DNA of 64,000 nucleotides, taken from assembly GCF_017086445.1 (NCBI RefSeq), contig NZ_CP070968.1:1-64000 (forward strand), written 5' to 3'. The notes under the pieces were generated by a model. That model was given only the letters and a program-made list of their open reading frames with translations, searched no databases and was not told the DNA's origin. The stretch comes from Brevundimonas fontaquae (GTDB lineage: Bacteria; Pseudomonadota; Alphaproteobacteria; Caulobacterales; Caulobacteraceae). A program made the position numbers and the translations under genes. This document shows, one piece after another, positions 39,950-50,365 of the stretch (its first letter is position 1; every line of letters starts with the position of its first letter).

Positions 39950-42900
39950 ATGTTCAGCCTGACGATCCTCGGCCTGGTCGCCGCCTATATGGCGGTGCTG
40001 TTCGCCGTCGCCTGGTCTCAGGAACGGCCGTCGGCGCGCGCGCGCGGCAAGGGGCTGGGGCCGTCGGTCTACGCTCTGTCGCTGGCGATCTACTGCACCT
40101 CATGGACCTACTATGGCGCGGTCGGCACGGCGGCGCGCGATGGATGGGAGTATCTGCCCATCTACATCGGCCCGGTCATCGGCCTGACGCTGCTGTTCCC
40201 GCTATGGCGCCGGATCGCGGCGGCCGCCCGGCGCGAGAATGTGGGCTCCATGGCCGACTTCGTGGCCTCGCGCTACGGCAAGAGCCAGACCCTGGGCGCG
40301 GCGGTCACCGTCGTCGCCATCCTGGGGTCGCTGCCCTATATCGCGCTGCAGCTGAAGTCGCTGTCGATGGCCGGCGCCCTGCTGACGGCCGGCACGCCGG
40401 TTGCGGGGTCCGAGGGTCTGACGGTCCTGGTGCTGGCCGGGGTGCTGGCCTTCTTCGCCATCCTGTTCGGCGCCCGTCGTCCCGACCTGACCGAGCACAA
40501 TCGCGGCCTGATCCAGGCCATCGGTCTGGAGTCGATGGTCAAGCTGGGCGCCCTGCTGTTCGTCGCCGTCTTCGCCCTGGTCCTGCTGCTGAACGAAGGG
40601 TCGCCCCCGCGCATCATCGAGGGCTTGCGCGCCCTGGCCGCGCCGCCCGAGGTCACGCCGCGCTTCACCGCCATCACCCTGCTGTCGACCCTGGCCATCT
40701 TCTGCCTGCCGCGTCAGTTCCACGTCGCCTTCGTGGAGGGGGCCCAGCCGTCGGACGTGAAGCGGGCGCGGTGGATATTTCCGCTCTATCTGCTGCTGAC
40801 CAGTCTGGCGATCCTGCCGCTGGTGGCGGCGGGCGCGCTGTTTGCGCCCTCGGTGAATCCAGACCTGCTGGTGCTGGCCCTGCCGTTCCAGCGGGGCGAG
40901 ACCCTGCTGACGGCCGTGGTCTTCGTCGGCGGCTTTTCCGCCGCCACCGCCATGGTCATCGTCGAGGCCGTGGCCCTGTCGGCCATGGTGTCCAACAGCC
41001 TGATCCTACCCTTCCTGGCGCGCGAGCGTTGGCGGGTGCGTGGCGACGCCTCGGACATGGCGGGGACCATCCTTCAGGTCCGGCGGGGGGCCATTGTCGC
41101 GGTCCTGCTGCTGGCCTGGCTCTACTATCAGGCGACGGATCAGTCGCGCGGCCTGGCGGCCATGGGGCTGGTGTCCTTCGCGGCGATGGCCCAACTAGCG
41201 CCGGCCCTGTTCGGCGCCGTCCTGTGGCGGGGCGGCCATGCGCAGGGGGCGCTGGCGGGAATGACGGTCGGGATGGGCGTCTGGATCGTCATGCTGGCGC
41301 TTCCCCAGCTGTCGCCCAGCGCGCCCTGGCACCTGCACGTCATGCTGGGGGTCAAGGACCCGCTGGCCTTGGGCGTCTTCGTCAGCCTGGCGTTGAACCT
41401 GGCGGCCTATGTCGGCGTGTCGCGCTTTGCTCAGCCCCGCCTGATCGACCGGGTTCAGGCCCGCGCCTTCGTGGATCGGCTGGGACCGGACTGGATGGTG
41501 GCCCGGCCCGCGCCGTCGGGCGCCTCAGTCGGCGATCTGCGCGCCCTGGTCGCCCGCTTCATCGGCGACGAACGGGCCGAGCGCGCCTTCACCGCCTGGG
41601 GCGATGAGACCGACACCAAGCTGCGCGACGCGGACCCAGCCGATGCGGCCCTGGCGCGCGCTGCCGAGCGGATGCTGGCGGGCGCCATCGGCGCGGCCTC
41701 TGCGCGTCGGGTCATCGCGGCGGCGCTGGCCGGCGTCGGGCGCGCGCCCGAGGACGTGGTGCGGATGCTGGACGAGGCGTCCCAGGCCGTTCAGTTCAAC
41801 CGCGACCTGCTGCAGACCACCCTCGACAACATCGACCAGGGCGTCATCGTGGTGGACGAGGATCTGCGCGTCACCGCCTGGAACCGGCGCTACGTCGCGA
41901 TGTTCGACCTGCCGGTCGGCTTCGTCCACGTCGGTCTGCCCATCGCCGTCATCTATCGCCTGAACGCCGAGCGCGGCGAAAGCCCCGACGACATCGAGGC
42001 CTGGGTCGAGCGGCGGCTGGAGGCGTTGAGCCGCCGCATCCCCCACGATCACGAACGCCAGCAGCCGGACGGCCGGGTGCTGCGCTCCTCCGGCGCGCCG
42101 ATCCCCGGCGGCGGCTACGCCACCAGCTACACCGACATCACCGCCCTGCGCCAAGCCGCGCGCGAGCTGGAGGAGGCCAACGAACGGCTGGAGGCGCGCG
42201 TTGCGGACCGCACCGCCCGGCTGGACGAGGCCCGGCGCGTCGCCGAAGACGCCACGGCCTCCAAAACCCGGTTCCTGGCCGCCGCCAGCCACGACCTGCT
42301 GCAACCGCTGCACGCCGCCCGCCTGTTCATCGCCGCCCTGAAGGAGGAGCCGGCGCTGGAAGATGCGACCAGCCGCACCCTGGCCGTCAACGCCGACCGC
42401 GCCATCGACAGCGCCCACCGTCTGCTGACCGCCCTGCTGAACCTGTCCAAGCTGGAGGCTGGCGGCGTGCGGACCAATGTCGCACGGCTGTCGCTGGGCG
42501 GCCTGTTCGACGAACTGCGCCGCGAGTTCGCGCCCGTCGCCGAGGCCAAGGGTCTGGCTCTGACCGTGATGTCCAGCCGCCTGTGGGTCGCGTCCGACCG
42601 CGACCTGCTCCGCTCCATGCTGCAGAATCTGGTGGCCAACGCGATCCGCTACACGGATGCCGGCCGGGTGCTGGTCGGGGCGCGTCGGCGGGGCGAGACG
42701 GTGCAGCTGTTCGTCTGCGACACCGGACGCGGCATTCCCGACCCGGAACACGAAACCGTCTTCGGCGAGTTCGTCCGTCTGCCGGGCGCCGTCGATGAAC
42801 CGGGCGCAGGCCTGGGCCTGGCGATCGTGCGCCGCCTGTCCAGCCTGCTCGATCACCCGCTGGAGCTGAGTTCCCGTGTGGGGCGCGGCACGACCTTCCG

Positions 42901-43315
42901 GATCACCGTGCCGCGCAGCGCGGCCGATATGGTCCCCGACGTCGCGCCGGTGCGCGAGGCGCGCTTGCCGTTGGCGGGCCTGCGCGTGCTGTGCGTGGAC
43001 AATGAGCCGGTGATCCTGGACGCGCTGAACGCCCTGCTCACCCGCTGGGGTGCACGGCCGACGCTGGTCGCAAGCGTCGAGGCGGCCAAGGCGGCGCAAG
43101 GGCCGTTCGACGCCGCCGTGGTCGATCTGCATCTGGGCGACGGGCCCGAAGGGTTCGCCGTCATCGACTGGCTGCGGCCCCAGGGCGTGCGCCGCATCGC
43201 CCTGGTCACCGCCGACACCCGCGACGGGCTGAACGAGCAGGCCACGGCGGCCGGCGCCGCACTTCTGCCCAAGCCGATCAAGCCGGCGGCGCTGAAGGCC
43301 TTCCTGTCGAGCTAG
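39950..43315 (+). CDS. Transporter-fused hybrid histidine kinase, CrbS-like
   Basis: This protein has about 1121 residues. The first 480 are a sodium:solute symporter (SLC5-type) membrane domain with some 12 hydrophobic segments (AIYCTSWTYYGAVGTAARDG, LPRQFHVAFVEG). Then come a linker, a PAS domain (about 620-740, DNIDQGVIVVDEDLRVTAWNRRY), a HisKA domain with His781 in AASHDLLQPLHAARL, an ATPase domain (GAGLGLAIVRRLS) and a C-terminal receiver with Asp1059. This is the CrbS layout; CrbS controls acetyl-CoA synthetase through CrbR in Vibrio and Pseudomonas. ATG 39950 is chosen over GTG 39917, which abuts the terminator. The probable partner regulator, porin and acs follow. Confidence 0.85.
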   Translation: MFSLTILGLVAAYMAVLFAVAWSQERPSARARGKGLGPSVYALSLAIYCTSWTYYGAVGTAARDGWEYLPIYIGPVIGLTLLFPLWRRIAAAARRENVGSMADFVASRYGKSQTLGAAVTVVAILGSLPYIALQLKSLSMAGALLTAGTPVAGSEGLTVLVLAGVLAFFAILFGARRPDLTEHNRGLIQAIGLESMVKLGALLFVAVFALVLLLNEGSPPRIIEGLRALAAPPEVTPRFTAITLLSTLAIFCLPRQFHVAFVEGAQPSDVKRARWIFPLYLLLTSLAILPLVAAGALFAPSVNPDLLVLALPFQRGETLLTAVVFVGGFSAATAMVIVEAVALSAMVSNSLILPFLARERWRVRGDASDMAGTILQVRRGAIVAVLLLAWLYYQATDQSRGLAAMGLVSFAAMAQLAPALFGAVLWRGGHAQGALAGMTVGMGVWIVMLALPQLSPSAPWHLHVMLGVKDPLALGVFVSLALNLAAYVGVSRFAQPRLIDRVQARAFVDRLGPDWMVARPAPSGASVGDLRALVARFIGDERAERAFTAWGDETDTKLRDADPADAALARAAERMLAGAIGAASARRVIAAALAGVGRAPEDVVRMLDEASQAVQFNRDLLQTTLDNIDQGVIVVDEDLRVTAWNRRYVAMFDLPVGFVHVGLPIAVIYRLNAERGESPDDIEAWVERRLEALSRRIPHDHERQQPDGRVLRSSGAPIPGGGYATSYTDITALRQAARELEEANERLEARVADRTARLDEARRVAEDATASKTRFLAAASHDLLQPLHAARLFIAALKEEPALEDATSRTLAVNADRAIDSAHRLLTALLNLSKLEAGGVRTNVARLSLGGLFDELRREFAPVAEAKGLALTVMSSRLWVASDRDLLRSMLQNLVANAIRYTDAGRVLVGARRRGETVQLFVCDTGRGIPDPEHETVFGEFVRLPGAVDEPGAGLGLAIVRRLSSLLDHPLELSSRVGRGTTFRITVPRSAADMVPDVAPVREARLPLAGLRVLCVDNEPVILDALNALLTRWGARPTLVASVEAAKAAQGPFDAAVVDLHLGDGPEGFAVIDWLRPQGVRRIALVTADTRDGLNEQATAAGAALLPKPIKPAALKAFLSS

Positions 43316-43326
43316 GAGCTGGCGAG

Positions 43327-43935
43327 TTAAGCCGGGTCCAGCGACTTGGCCAGGATCACCGCCTGGGTCCGGTTGTGGACGCCCAACTTTCGAAACACGC
43401 TGGTCAGATGCGCCTTGATGGTGGCTTCGGAGACGCCGAGGTCGAAGGCGATCTGCTTGTTCAACCGCCCGGCCTTCAGCCCTTCGAGAATCCGCAGTTG
43501 CGACGGCGTCAGGCTGGCCACGCGGCCCGCCAGATCGTCGTCGGCCTCGGGCACATCCGGCGCCCAGCTGTCGCCGGCCAGAATGGCGGCGATGGCCTCG
43601 ACCATCTGCGGCAGGGACGAAGACTTGGGAATGAAGCCGGCGGCGCCCAGACCCAGGGCATGGCGCACCACCGGCGCGTCCTCGCTGGCCGAGACCACCG
43701 CCACCGGCACGGTCGGCTGTTCGGCCCGCACGGCGGCGAGGCCCGCCATCCCCTCGCTGTCCGACAGCTTCAGATCCAGCAGCAACAGATCGACGGGTCC
43801 CGCGACCATCGCGGCCCGAGCCTCGGCCAGGCTGGCGCATTCCACCACCTCCGCGCCCGGCGCCGCCTTGTCGACGGCCGAGCGCAGGGCGGCGCGAAAC
43901 AGCGGATGGTCGTCGGCGACGACGATGCGATCCAT
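43327..43935 (-). CDS. LuxR-type response regulator, CrbR-like
   Basis: This 202-residue regulator has an N-terminal receiver (VVADDHPLFRAALRSAV, Asp54 in LLLLDLKLSDSEG, conserved Lys in FIPKSSS) and a C-terminal LuxR helix-turn-helix (LTPSQLRILEGLKAGRLNKQIAFDLGVSEATIKAHLTSVFRKLGVHNRTQAV). It converges on the CrbS-like kinase gene, ending 11 bases from it, and diverges from the porin-acs genes across a 165-base promoter region with a palindrome. The natural inference is that the kinase acts through it on acs, as CrbS/CrbR do elsewhere. Confidence 0.88.
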   Translation of the reverse strand: MDRIVVADDHPLFRAALRSAVDKAAPGAEVVECASLAEARAAMVAGPVDLLLLDLKLSDSEGMAGLAAVRAEQPTVPVAVVSASEDAPVVRHALGLGAAGFIPKSSSLPQMVEAIAAILAGDSWAPDVPEADDDLAGRVASLTPSQLRILEGLKAGRLNKQIAFDLGVSEATIKAHLTSVFRKLGVHNRTQAVILAKSLDPA

Positions 43936-43998
43936 GGGCTTCCTTCCGTGCGCGGCGTCTGACCGGCCGCGTCGTCGCCATCATGGCGCGGTTCGACT

Positions 43999-44017
43999 TT
44001 GGTCGAAATTAGACCAA
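43999..44017 (+). promoter_or_regulatory. Palindrome TTGGTC-N7-GACCAA upstream of porin-acs
   Basis: TTGGTC (43999-44004), GAAATTA, GACCAA (44012-44017) is a perfect inverted repeat about 84 bases before the porin ATG and 64 bases from the regulator start. A second overlapping repeat, TTCGAC (43992-43997) with GTCGAA (44002-44007), and a direct CAATGGC pair (44015-44028) crowd the same spot. It is a good candidate binding site for the LuxR-type regulator. Confidence 0.5.
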
Positions 44018-44100
44018 TGGCCAATGGCCTCGCTCTGTCCAAGGCGGAAAGGTTTGGGAAGGGACGCACGCGTTAGACGGGCGCGGGAGGATTTTTCATC

Positions 44101-45468
44101 ATGATCAAGACACGTCTATCGGCAGGCCTGTTTTCCAGCGCCGCCGCGATCGCCCTGCTCTCGGCGCCGGGGCTTGCCTCGGCCCAGACCAGCCAGGCGG
44201 CGCTGGAGGCCCGCATCGCTCAACTCGAAAGCGAGCTGAACGCCCTGAAGACGGAGGTGGTCGCCGCGCGCACCCAGCAGGCGGCGCAGCAGCAGGACAT
44301 CATCCGCCTGGAGACCCGCCCGGCCGCGCCCGCCCCGGTCCAGCAGGCGGCGGCGCCCGCCGCACCCAGCGACGGCTTCCGCATCGGCGACCACACGGTC
44401 AAGTTCGGCGGCTTCGTCAAGGTGGACGCCTACGCCAGCCGCTACTCGGGCGGCGACCCGGCCAACGGCGACGCGCTGCGTGAATTCCACATTCCCGGCT
44501 CCATCCCCATCGGCGGCGCCGATGAGGATACGGCGACCGACTTCAACGCCCGCCAGACCCGCTTCTGGCTGACCACCGACGGCATGGTCGGCGGTCACAA
44601 GATCGGCACCCGCATGGAAATGGACTTCCAGACCCTGCCCGGCGCCGGCGACCAGCGCACCACCAGCCCGGCCAACCCGGCCCTGCGTCGCGCCTTCATC
44701 ACCATCGACAACTGGCTGATCGGCCAGGAGTGGACCAACTTCCAGAACACCGCCGTCCTACCCGAATCCGCCGACTTCATCGGCGCGGCGGAGGGCACGG
44801 TCTTCGCCCGTCAGGTCCAGGTCCGCTACACCCGCGGTCCCTTCTCGGTCTCTGTGGAGAACCCCGAGACGACGGTGACCCCGTTCGGCGGCGGCGCGCG
44901 CATCGTCGCCGACGACAGCACCCTGCCGGACTTCACCGCCCGCTATGCGGTGTCCAAGCCCTGGGGCGATTTCCAGATCGCGGGCCTGCTGCGTCAGCTG
45001 AAATACCAGAACCCGGCCAGCAACATCGATTCCACCGCAACCGGCTGGGGCCTGTCGGCCTCGACCAAGATCAAGGTCGGCGCCAGGGACGATCTGCGCC
45101 TGATGGTGACGGGCGGCGAGGGCATCGGTCGCTATGTCGGTCTGAACTTCTCAAACGACGCGGTGCTGAACGGCGCGGGCGATCTGGATGCGATCGGCGT
45201 GGTCGCCGGCTTCGCCGCCTATCGCCACGTCTGGGCGCCCGGCTGGCGTTCCAGCCTGATCTGGTCGGCGCAGAAGGTGGACAACGACTTGGCCTTCACA
45301 GGCCTGGCCGCCAACCGTTCGGCCCAGAGCCTCCACGCCAACTTGATCTGGTCGCCGGTTACGGCGTTTGATGTCGGGGCCGAGCTGATGTTCGCGGACC
45401 GCGAGATCGAAACCGGCGCCAGCGGCGACATGACCCGTCTGATCCTGTTCGCCAAATACGGATTCTGA
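44101..45468 (+). CDS. DcaP-like trimeric outer-membrane porin
   Basis: This 455-residue outer-membrane protein has a signal peptide ([17 protein letters not shown]), an N-terminal coiled coil ([20 protein letters not shown]), and a beta-barrel beginning [27 protein letters not shown] and ending in a C-terminal aromatic strand (LILFAKYGF). This matches the DcaP family, whose members take up small carboxylates and aromatic acids. It is immediately upstream of acs, 4 bases between stop and ATG, and shares its promoter, so it probably imports the organic acid that Acs activates. Confidence 0.87.
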   Translation: MIKTRLSAGLFSSAAAIALLSAPGLASAQTSQAALEARIAQLESELNALKTEVVAARTQQAAQQQDIIRLETRPAAPAPVQQAAAPAAPSDGFRIGDHTVKFGGFVKVDAYASRYSGGDPANGDALREFHIPGSIPIGGADEDTATDFNARQTRFWLTTDGMVGGHKIGTRMEMDFQTLPGAGDQRTTSPANPALRRAFITIDNWLIGQEWTNFQNTAVLPESADFIGAAEGTVFARQVQVRYTRGPFSVSVENPETTVTPFGGGARIVADDSTLPDFTARYAVSKPWGDFQIAGLLRQLKYQNPASNIDSTATGWGLSASTKIKVGARDDLRLMVTGGEGIGRYVGLNFSNDAVLNGAGDLDAIGVVAGFAAYRHVWAPGWRSSLIWSAQKVDNDLAFTGLAANRSAQSLHANLIWSPVTAFDVGAELMFADREIETGASGDMTRLILFAKYGF

Positions 45469-45472
45469 TGTG

Positions 45473-47428
<1,956 letters not shown>

Positions 47429-47447
47429 TGACGCGGGTTCAATGCGG

Positions 47448-47477
47448 GGGCTGATGCGCCTATCAGTGCGTCAGCCC
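47448..47477 (+). terminator. Long hairpin downstream of acs
   Basis: GGGCTGATGCGC (47448-47459), loop CTATCA, GTGCGTCAGCCC (47466-47477) pairs over 12 bp with two G-U pairs, 20 bases after the acs stop. No T-run follows; it may protect the mRNA end or stop transcription with Rho. Confidence 0.5.
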
Positions 47478-47497
47478 GCCGCAGCCTTGAGCCGCCC

Positions 47498-48493
47498 ATG
47501 CCTCGTTTCCTGTCCCGCCTGCCGATCGACGGCTATCTGCTGGCCCTGATCGGCATGGTGATCCTGGCGGCCCTGTTCCCCGCCAGCGGACAGGCGGCCG
47601 TCGTCATGGACGGGGTGGTCAAGGCCGCCATCGCCCTGCTGTTCTTCCTGTATGGCGCGCGGATGTCGCCGGCGGCCATCGGCGCGGGCCTGCTGCACTG
47701 GCGGCTTCAGGGCACGGTCTTCCTGTCGACCTTCCTGCTGTTTCCGCTGCTGGGGCTTGGGCTGGTCTTCCTGATGCGGGGGTCGCTTCAGCCCGATCTG
47801 CTGACCGGGATGCTGTATCTTTGTCTGTTGCCGTCCACAGTGCAGTCCTCCATCGCCTTCACCTCCATCGCCGGCGGCAATGTCGCGGGCGCCCTGACCA
47901 GCGCCAGCCTGTCGAACCTGCTGGGCGTGATCGTGACGCCGCTGCTGGTCGCCCTGCTGATCGGCGGCGCCAATGGCGGCATCCATCTGCAGTCCATCCT
48001 CGACATCGGTCTGCAGATCCTGGCCCCCTTCGCCGTGGGCCAGCTGTGCCGCCCTCTGCTGAAGGACTGGCTGACCCGCCACGCCAAACTGACCGGCTTG
48101 GTCGACCGCGGCTCCATCCTGCTGATTGTCTATGCCGCCTTCAGCGAGGGCGTTGTCGCCGGCGTCTGGTCCCAGGTCGCGCCGCTGGATCTGGCCAAGG
48201 TCATCGGCCTGAACATCGCCCTGCTGGCCATCGTCCTGGCCGTGACCCTGTTCGCCGGGCGAGCGCTGAAGTTCGATCGCCCCGACCGGATCGTCATCCT
48301 GTTCTGCGGCTCCAAGAAGAGCATGGCCACCGGCATCCCCATGGCCGGCATCCTGTTCGCCGGTCACGCCGTGCCGCTGATCGTCCTGCCGATCATGCTG
48401 TTCCACCAGATCCAGCTGTTCGCCTGCACGATCATCGCCCAGCGCTATGCGCGCGAGAATGAAGCGCGCGCCCAGAGTCCGGTCATACCTTGA
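47498..48493 (+). CDS. Bile acid:sodium symporter family transporter (YfeH-like)
   Basis: This 331-residue integral-membrane protein has about ten hydrophobic segments. It shows SBF-family features: LLFFLYGARMSP, CLLPSTVQSSIAFTSIAGGNVAGALTSASLSNLLG (the crossover region) and ILFCGSKKSMATGIPMAGILF (the second crossover). It belongs to the YfeH/SLC10A7-like branch. The substrate is unknown; bile acids are unlikely in this organism, and organic anions are more plausible. It begins 70 bases after acs, beyond the hairpin, so cotranscription with acs is uncertain. Confidence 0.87.
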   Translation: MPRFLSRLPIDGYLLALIGMVILAALFPASGQAAVVMDGVVKAAIALLFFLYGARMSPAAIGAGLLHWRLQGTVFLSTFLLFPLLGLGLVFLMRGSLQPDLLTGMLYLCLLPSTVQSSIAFTSIAGGNVAGALTSASLSNLLGVIVTPLLVALLIGGANGGIHLQSILDIGLQILAPFAVGQLCRPLLKDWLTRHAKLTGLVDRGSILLIVYAAFSEGVVAGVWSQVAPLDLAKVIGLNIALLAIVLAVTLFAGRALKFDRPDRIVILFCGSKKSMATGIPMAGILFAGHAVPLIVLPIMLFHQIQLFACTIIAQRYARENEARAQSPVIP

Positions 48494-48532
48494 GCGCCGT
48501 TCAGCCTTGAGATAGACCGGCCTCAGGCCATC

Positions 48533-48606
48533 GCGGGCATGATGTAGTGGTAGCCTGAAAGCTTCCCAAGCTTTTCGTGCGGGTTCGATTCCCGCTGCCC
48601 GCTCCA
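48533..48606 (+). tRNA. tRNA-Gly (CCC)
   Basis: The 74-base gene has acceptor arms GCGGGCA and TGCCCGC, an anticodon stem AAAGC/GCTTT with loop TTCCCAA (anticodon CCC), and a T-arm GCGGG-TTCGATT-CCCGC. The discriminator base is T and CCA is encoded. The D-stem (ATGT with GCCT) holds one mismatch, a feature I recall from other alphaproteobacterial tRNA-Gly(CCC). Confidence 0.95.
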
Positions 48607-48653
48607 GCCTCTCGGCGAAGGCGCGACGTCGCCGCCGCGCCTTCCTTCCGACC

Positions 48654-49616
48654 TCAGTTCGCCGCTTCGACCGTCACGCCGCGCTTTTGCAGAATGGCCT
48701 GGACGCTGTCATCTCCGGTCAGGTGGGCGGCGCCGACGGCGATGAAGGCGGTGCCGGCGCCTTCAAGCAGGGTCTGAATCTGGTTGGCCCAGTCGGTGTT
48801 CCGATCCACCAGAACGGATTGATAGAGGGCCGGCGAGGCCTCCTTCATTTCCGTGATCGTGACGCGGTCCAGCGTCGCGACGTCGCCCCGGGCCCAGGCC
48901 TCGACCATTTCATCCAGTTTTGTGGCGGCGTTCTCGTAGTCCTTCAGCGTCTCGCGCAGGAAGACCAGTTGCACGTCGTCGGGCAGGCCGGCCAGGATGC
49001 CGATCTGCTTGTCGATGGTCTCGAAGCCGTGGATCGGCTTGCCCGCCGCCTCTGCTCGCGCCTTCAGCACCAGCTCCACACCCGACTTGGGATCGTAGCC
49101 GGCCTTGATCAGCGGCGCGACCGACAGGCTGAGCGCCGCCAGCCAGGGCTTCATCGGCTGAAGCTGGGCGGCGGAGGCGCCCATGGCCTGGGCGGCCGCG
49201 TCCAGTTCGGCGTTTTCTTCCGGCGTCAGGCGGCTGGACAACGGCGTCTCGGGCGACAGGCCGTGCTGCTGGATCAGCGGCATGATGGCGGCCTGGTCGT
49301 CGGGATTGCTGATCTCGAACCAGATGTCCGAGGCGCTGTCGAAGGCGGCCTCGACGCGGGGGCTGGCCCAGCCGGTCGTCGGGCGAAGCACGTGGACCGA
49401 GCCGAACAGATACAGGGTCGAATCCGCATCCTTGACCACCCACAGCGCGGGGCCTTCGCCCTGGATGGGCGCGGGCGCAGCAGGCGCGGCGGTCTGGGCC
49501 AGGGCGTCGGCCGGGACGCCGGCGATGGCGGCGAACAGCGCCACGCCGCCGGCGACGCCGACCGCACCCCGCACCAGGATGGAGACGGAGGATTTGAGAT
49601 GGGCTGTAAAGGTCAT
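48654..49616 (-). CDS. TraB/GumN family protein
   Basis: This 320-residue protein has an N-terminal signal or anchor (GAVGVAGGVALFAAIAGVPADALAQ) and the TraB/GumN domain: STLYLFGSVHVLRP near the N-terminus, ETIDKQIGILAGLPDDVQLVFLRETL in the middle and TAFIAVGAAHLTGDDSVQAIL near the C-terminus. The GSVHVL and GAAHL histidines are the family's candidate metal or catalytic residues; members resemble Tiki-type metalloproteases. It is the last gene of a probable three-gene unit with the XRE regulator and the membrane protein, 4 bases after the regulator. Confidence 0.85.
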   Translation of the reverse strand: MTFTAHLKSSVSILVRGAVGVAGGVALFAAIAGVPADALAQTAAPAAPAPIQGEGPALWVVKDADSTLYLFGSVHVLRPTTGWASPRVEAAFDSASDIWFEISNPDDQAAIMPLIQQHGLSPETPLSSRLTPEENAELDAAAQAMGASAAQLQPMKPWLAALSLSVAPLIKAGYDPKSGVELVLKARAEAAGKPIHGFETIDKQIGILAGLPDDVQLVFLRETLKDYENAATKLDEMVEAWARGDVATLDRVTITEMKEASPALYQSVLVDRNTDWANQIQTLLEGAGTAFIAVGAAHLTGDDSVQAILQKRGVTVEAAN

Positions 49617-49620
49617 GAGT

Positions 49621-49818
49621 TCACGCTTTGTCGTCTGAAAAGATGGATTCGATGGGTTGGCCGAAGACGCGGGCGATCTTGAAGGCCAGCGGCAGGGAGG
49701 GGTCGTAACGGCCGGTCTCCAGGGCGTTCACGGTCTGGCGCGACACGCCGAGCTGTTCGGCCAGCTGCGCCTGGCTCCAGTCGCGCTCGGCGCGCAGGAC
49801 CTTGAGACGATTGTTCAT
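49621..49818 (-). CDS. Small XRE-family transcriptional regulator
   Basis: This 65-residue protein is essentially one helix-turn-helix domain: NNRLKVLRAERDWSQAQLAEQLGVSRQTVNALETGRYDPSLPLAFKIARVFGQPIESIF. This YozG-type short form normally sits beside a membrane protein. Here such a gene precedes it on the same strand by 3 bases, and a TraB-like gene follows by 4 bases. A palindrome and a direct repeat just upstream of the membrane protein gene are good autoregulatory candidates. Confidence 0.9.
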   Translation of the reverse strand: MNNRLKVLRAERDWSQAQLAEQLGVSRQTVNALETGRYDPSLPLAFKIARVFGQPIESIFSDDKA

Positions 49819-49821
49819 GGC

Positions 49822-50280
49822 TCAGCCCCGCATCCGCGCCAGCCACCACCAGGCCCAGACGACGGTGTAGCCGATCAGCATGGGGGCAATCATCAAGGCG
49901 GCGCCGGCGGACATGTAGTCAATGGGCGAGCCGCCCGATCCGATCTCACGCGCGATGACCTCGCGCCACGGCCCGGCCGAGGACAGGATAAGGCCCACGC
50001 CGCTGACGCACATGCCCGCCGTTCCGCCCCAGTACCAGGCGGCCTTGTGCGCCTCACGTGCGGCTTCGTCGATGACCCGCATCCATTCGGCGCCGACCCA
50101 CAGCGAGCCGGCCATGATGGTGGCGGCGAAGACGGCGGTGAAGATCATCTCCCCCATCTCCGAACCGATCCAGCCGGCGCGGGCGGCGTATCCCATCGCG
50201 ATCCCGCCGACCAAGGCGAACACCAGTCCGCCGCCGAAGGTGATTGCAATCGCCTTGATTACCGGCCGCCACTTGCGCAT
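49822..50280 (-). CDS. Four-helix membrane protein paired with the XRE regulator
   Basis: This 152-residue protein has four hydrophobic stretches (IAITFGGGLVFALVGGIAMGYA, MIFTAVFAATIMAGSLWVGAEW, AAWYWGGTAGMCVSGVGLILS, YMSAGAALMIAPMLIGYTVVWAWWWLA) with charged loops. No family is recognised with certainty; small membrane proteins with four or more helices are often found directly before YozG-like regulators. It is the first gene of the unit, with AAGGGG 10 bases upstream of its ATG and operator-like repeats right behind. Confidence 0.75.
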   Translation of the reverse strand: MRKWRPVIKAIAITFGGGLVFALVGGIAMGYAARAGWIGSEMGEMIFTAVFAATIMAGSLWVGAEWMRVIDEAAREAHKAAWYWGGTAGMCVSGVGLILSSAGPWREVIAREIGSGGSPIDYMSAGAALMIAPMLIGYTVVWAWWWLARMRG

Positions 50281-50292
50281 GAGTCAACACCC

Positions 50293-50320
50293 CTTGTCCT
50301 ATTGACAAGCTACATTGACA
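50293..50320 (-). promoter_or_regulatory. Operator-like palindrome and direct repeat before the membrane protein/XRE unit
   Basis: CTTGTC (50293-50298), CTATT, GACAAG (50304-50309) is a perfect palindrome 13 bases before the ATG. ATTGACA occurs at 50301-50307 and again at 50314-50320, a 13-base period. The arrangement fits a repressor site overlapping the promoter. Confidence 0.5.
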
Positions 50321-50365
50321 TCACGGCGTCGGTGCTGTCAAGCGCCCTTTCCACGGAAAGAGGCC

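Noticed and set aside
41525..43984. Very long open frame antisense to the hybrid kinase gene (over 800 codons)
   Set aside because: Its translation is low-complexity Arg/Gly/Gln/Asp-rich and mirrors the codon bias of the real gene. High GC makes antisense stops rare; there is no domain and no ribosome binding site.
48533..48606. tRNA-Gly as an integration site for a mobile element
   Set aside because: There is no integrase downstream and no duplicated tRNA 3' end within the window; the next genes are ordinary chromosomal ones.
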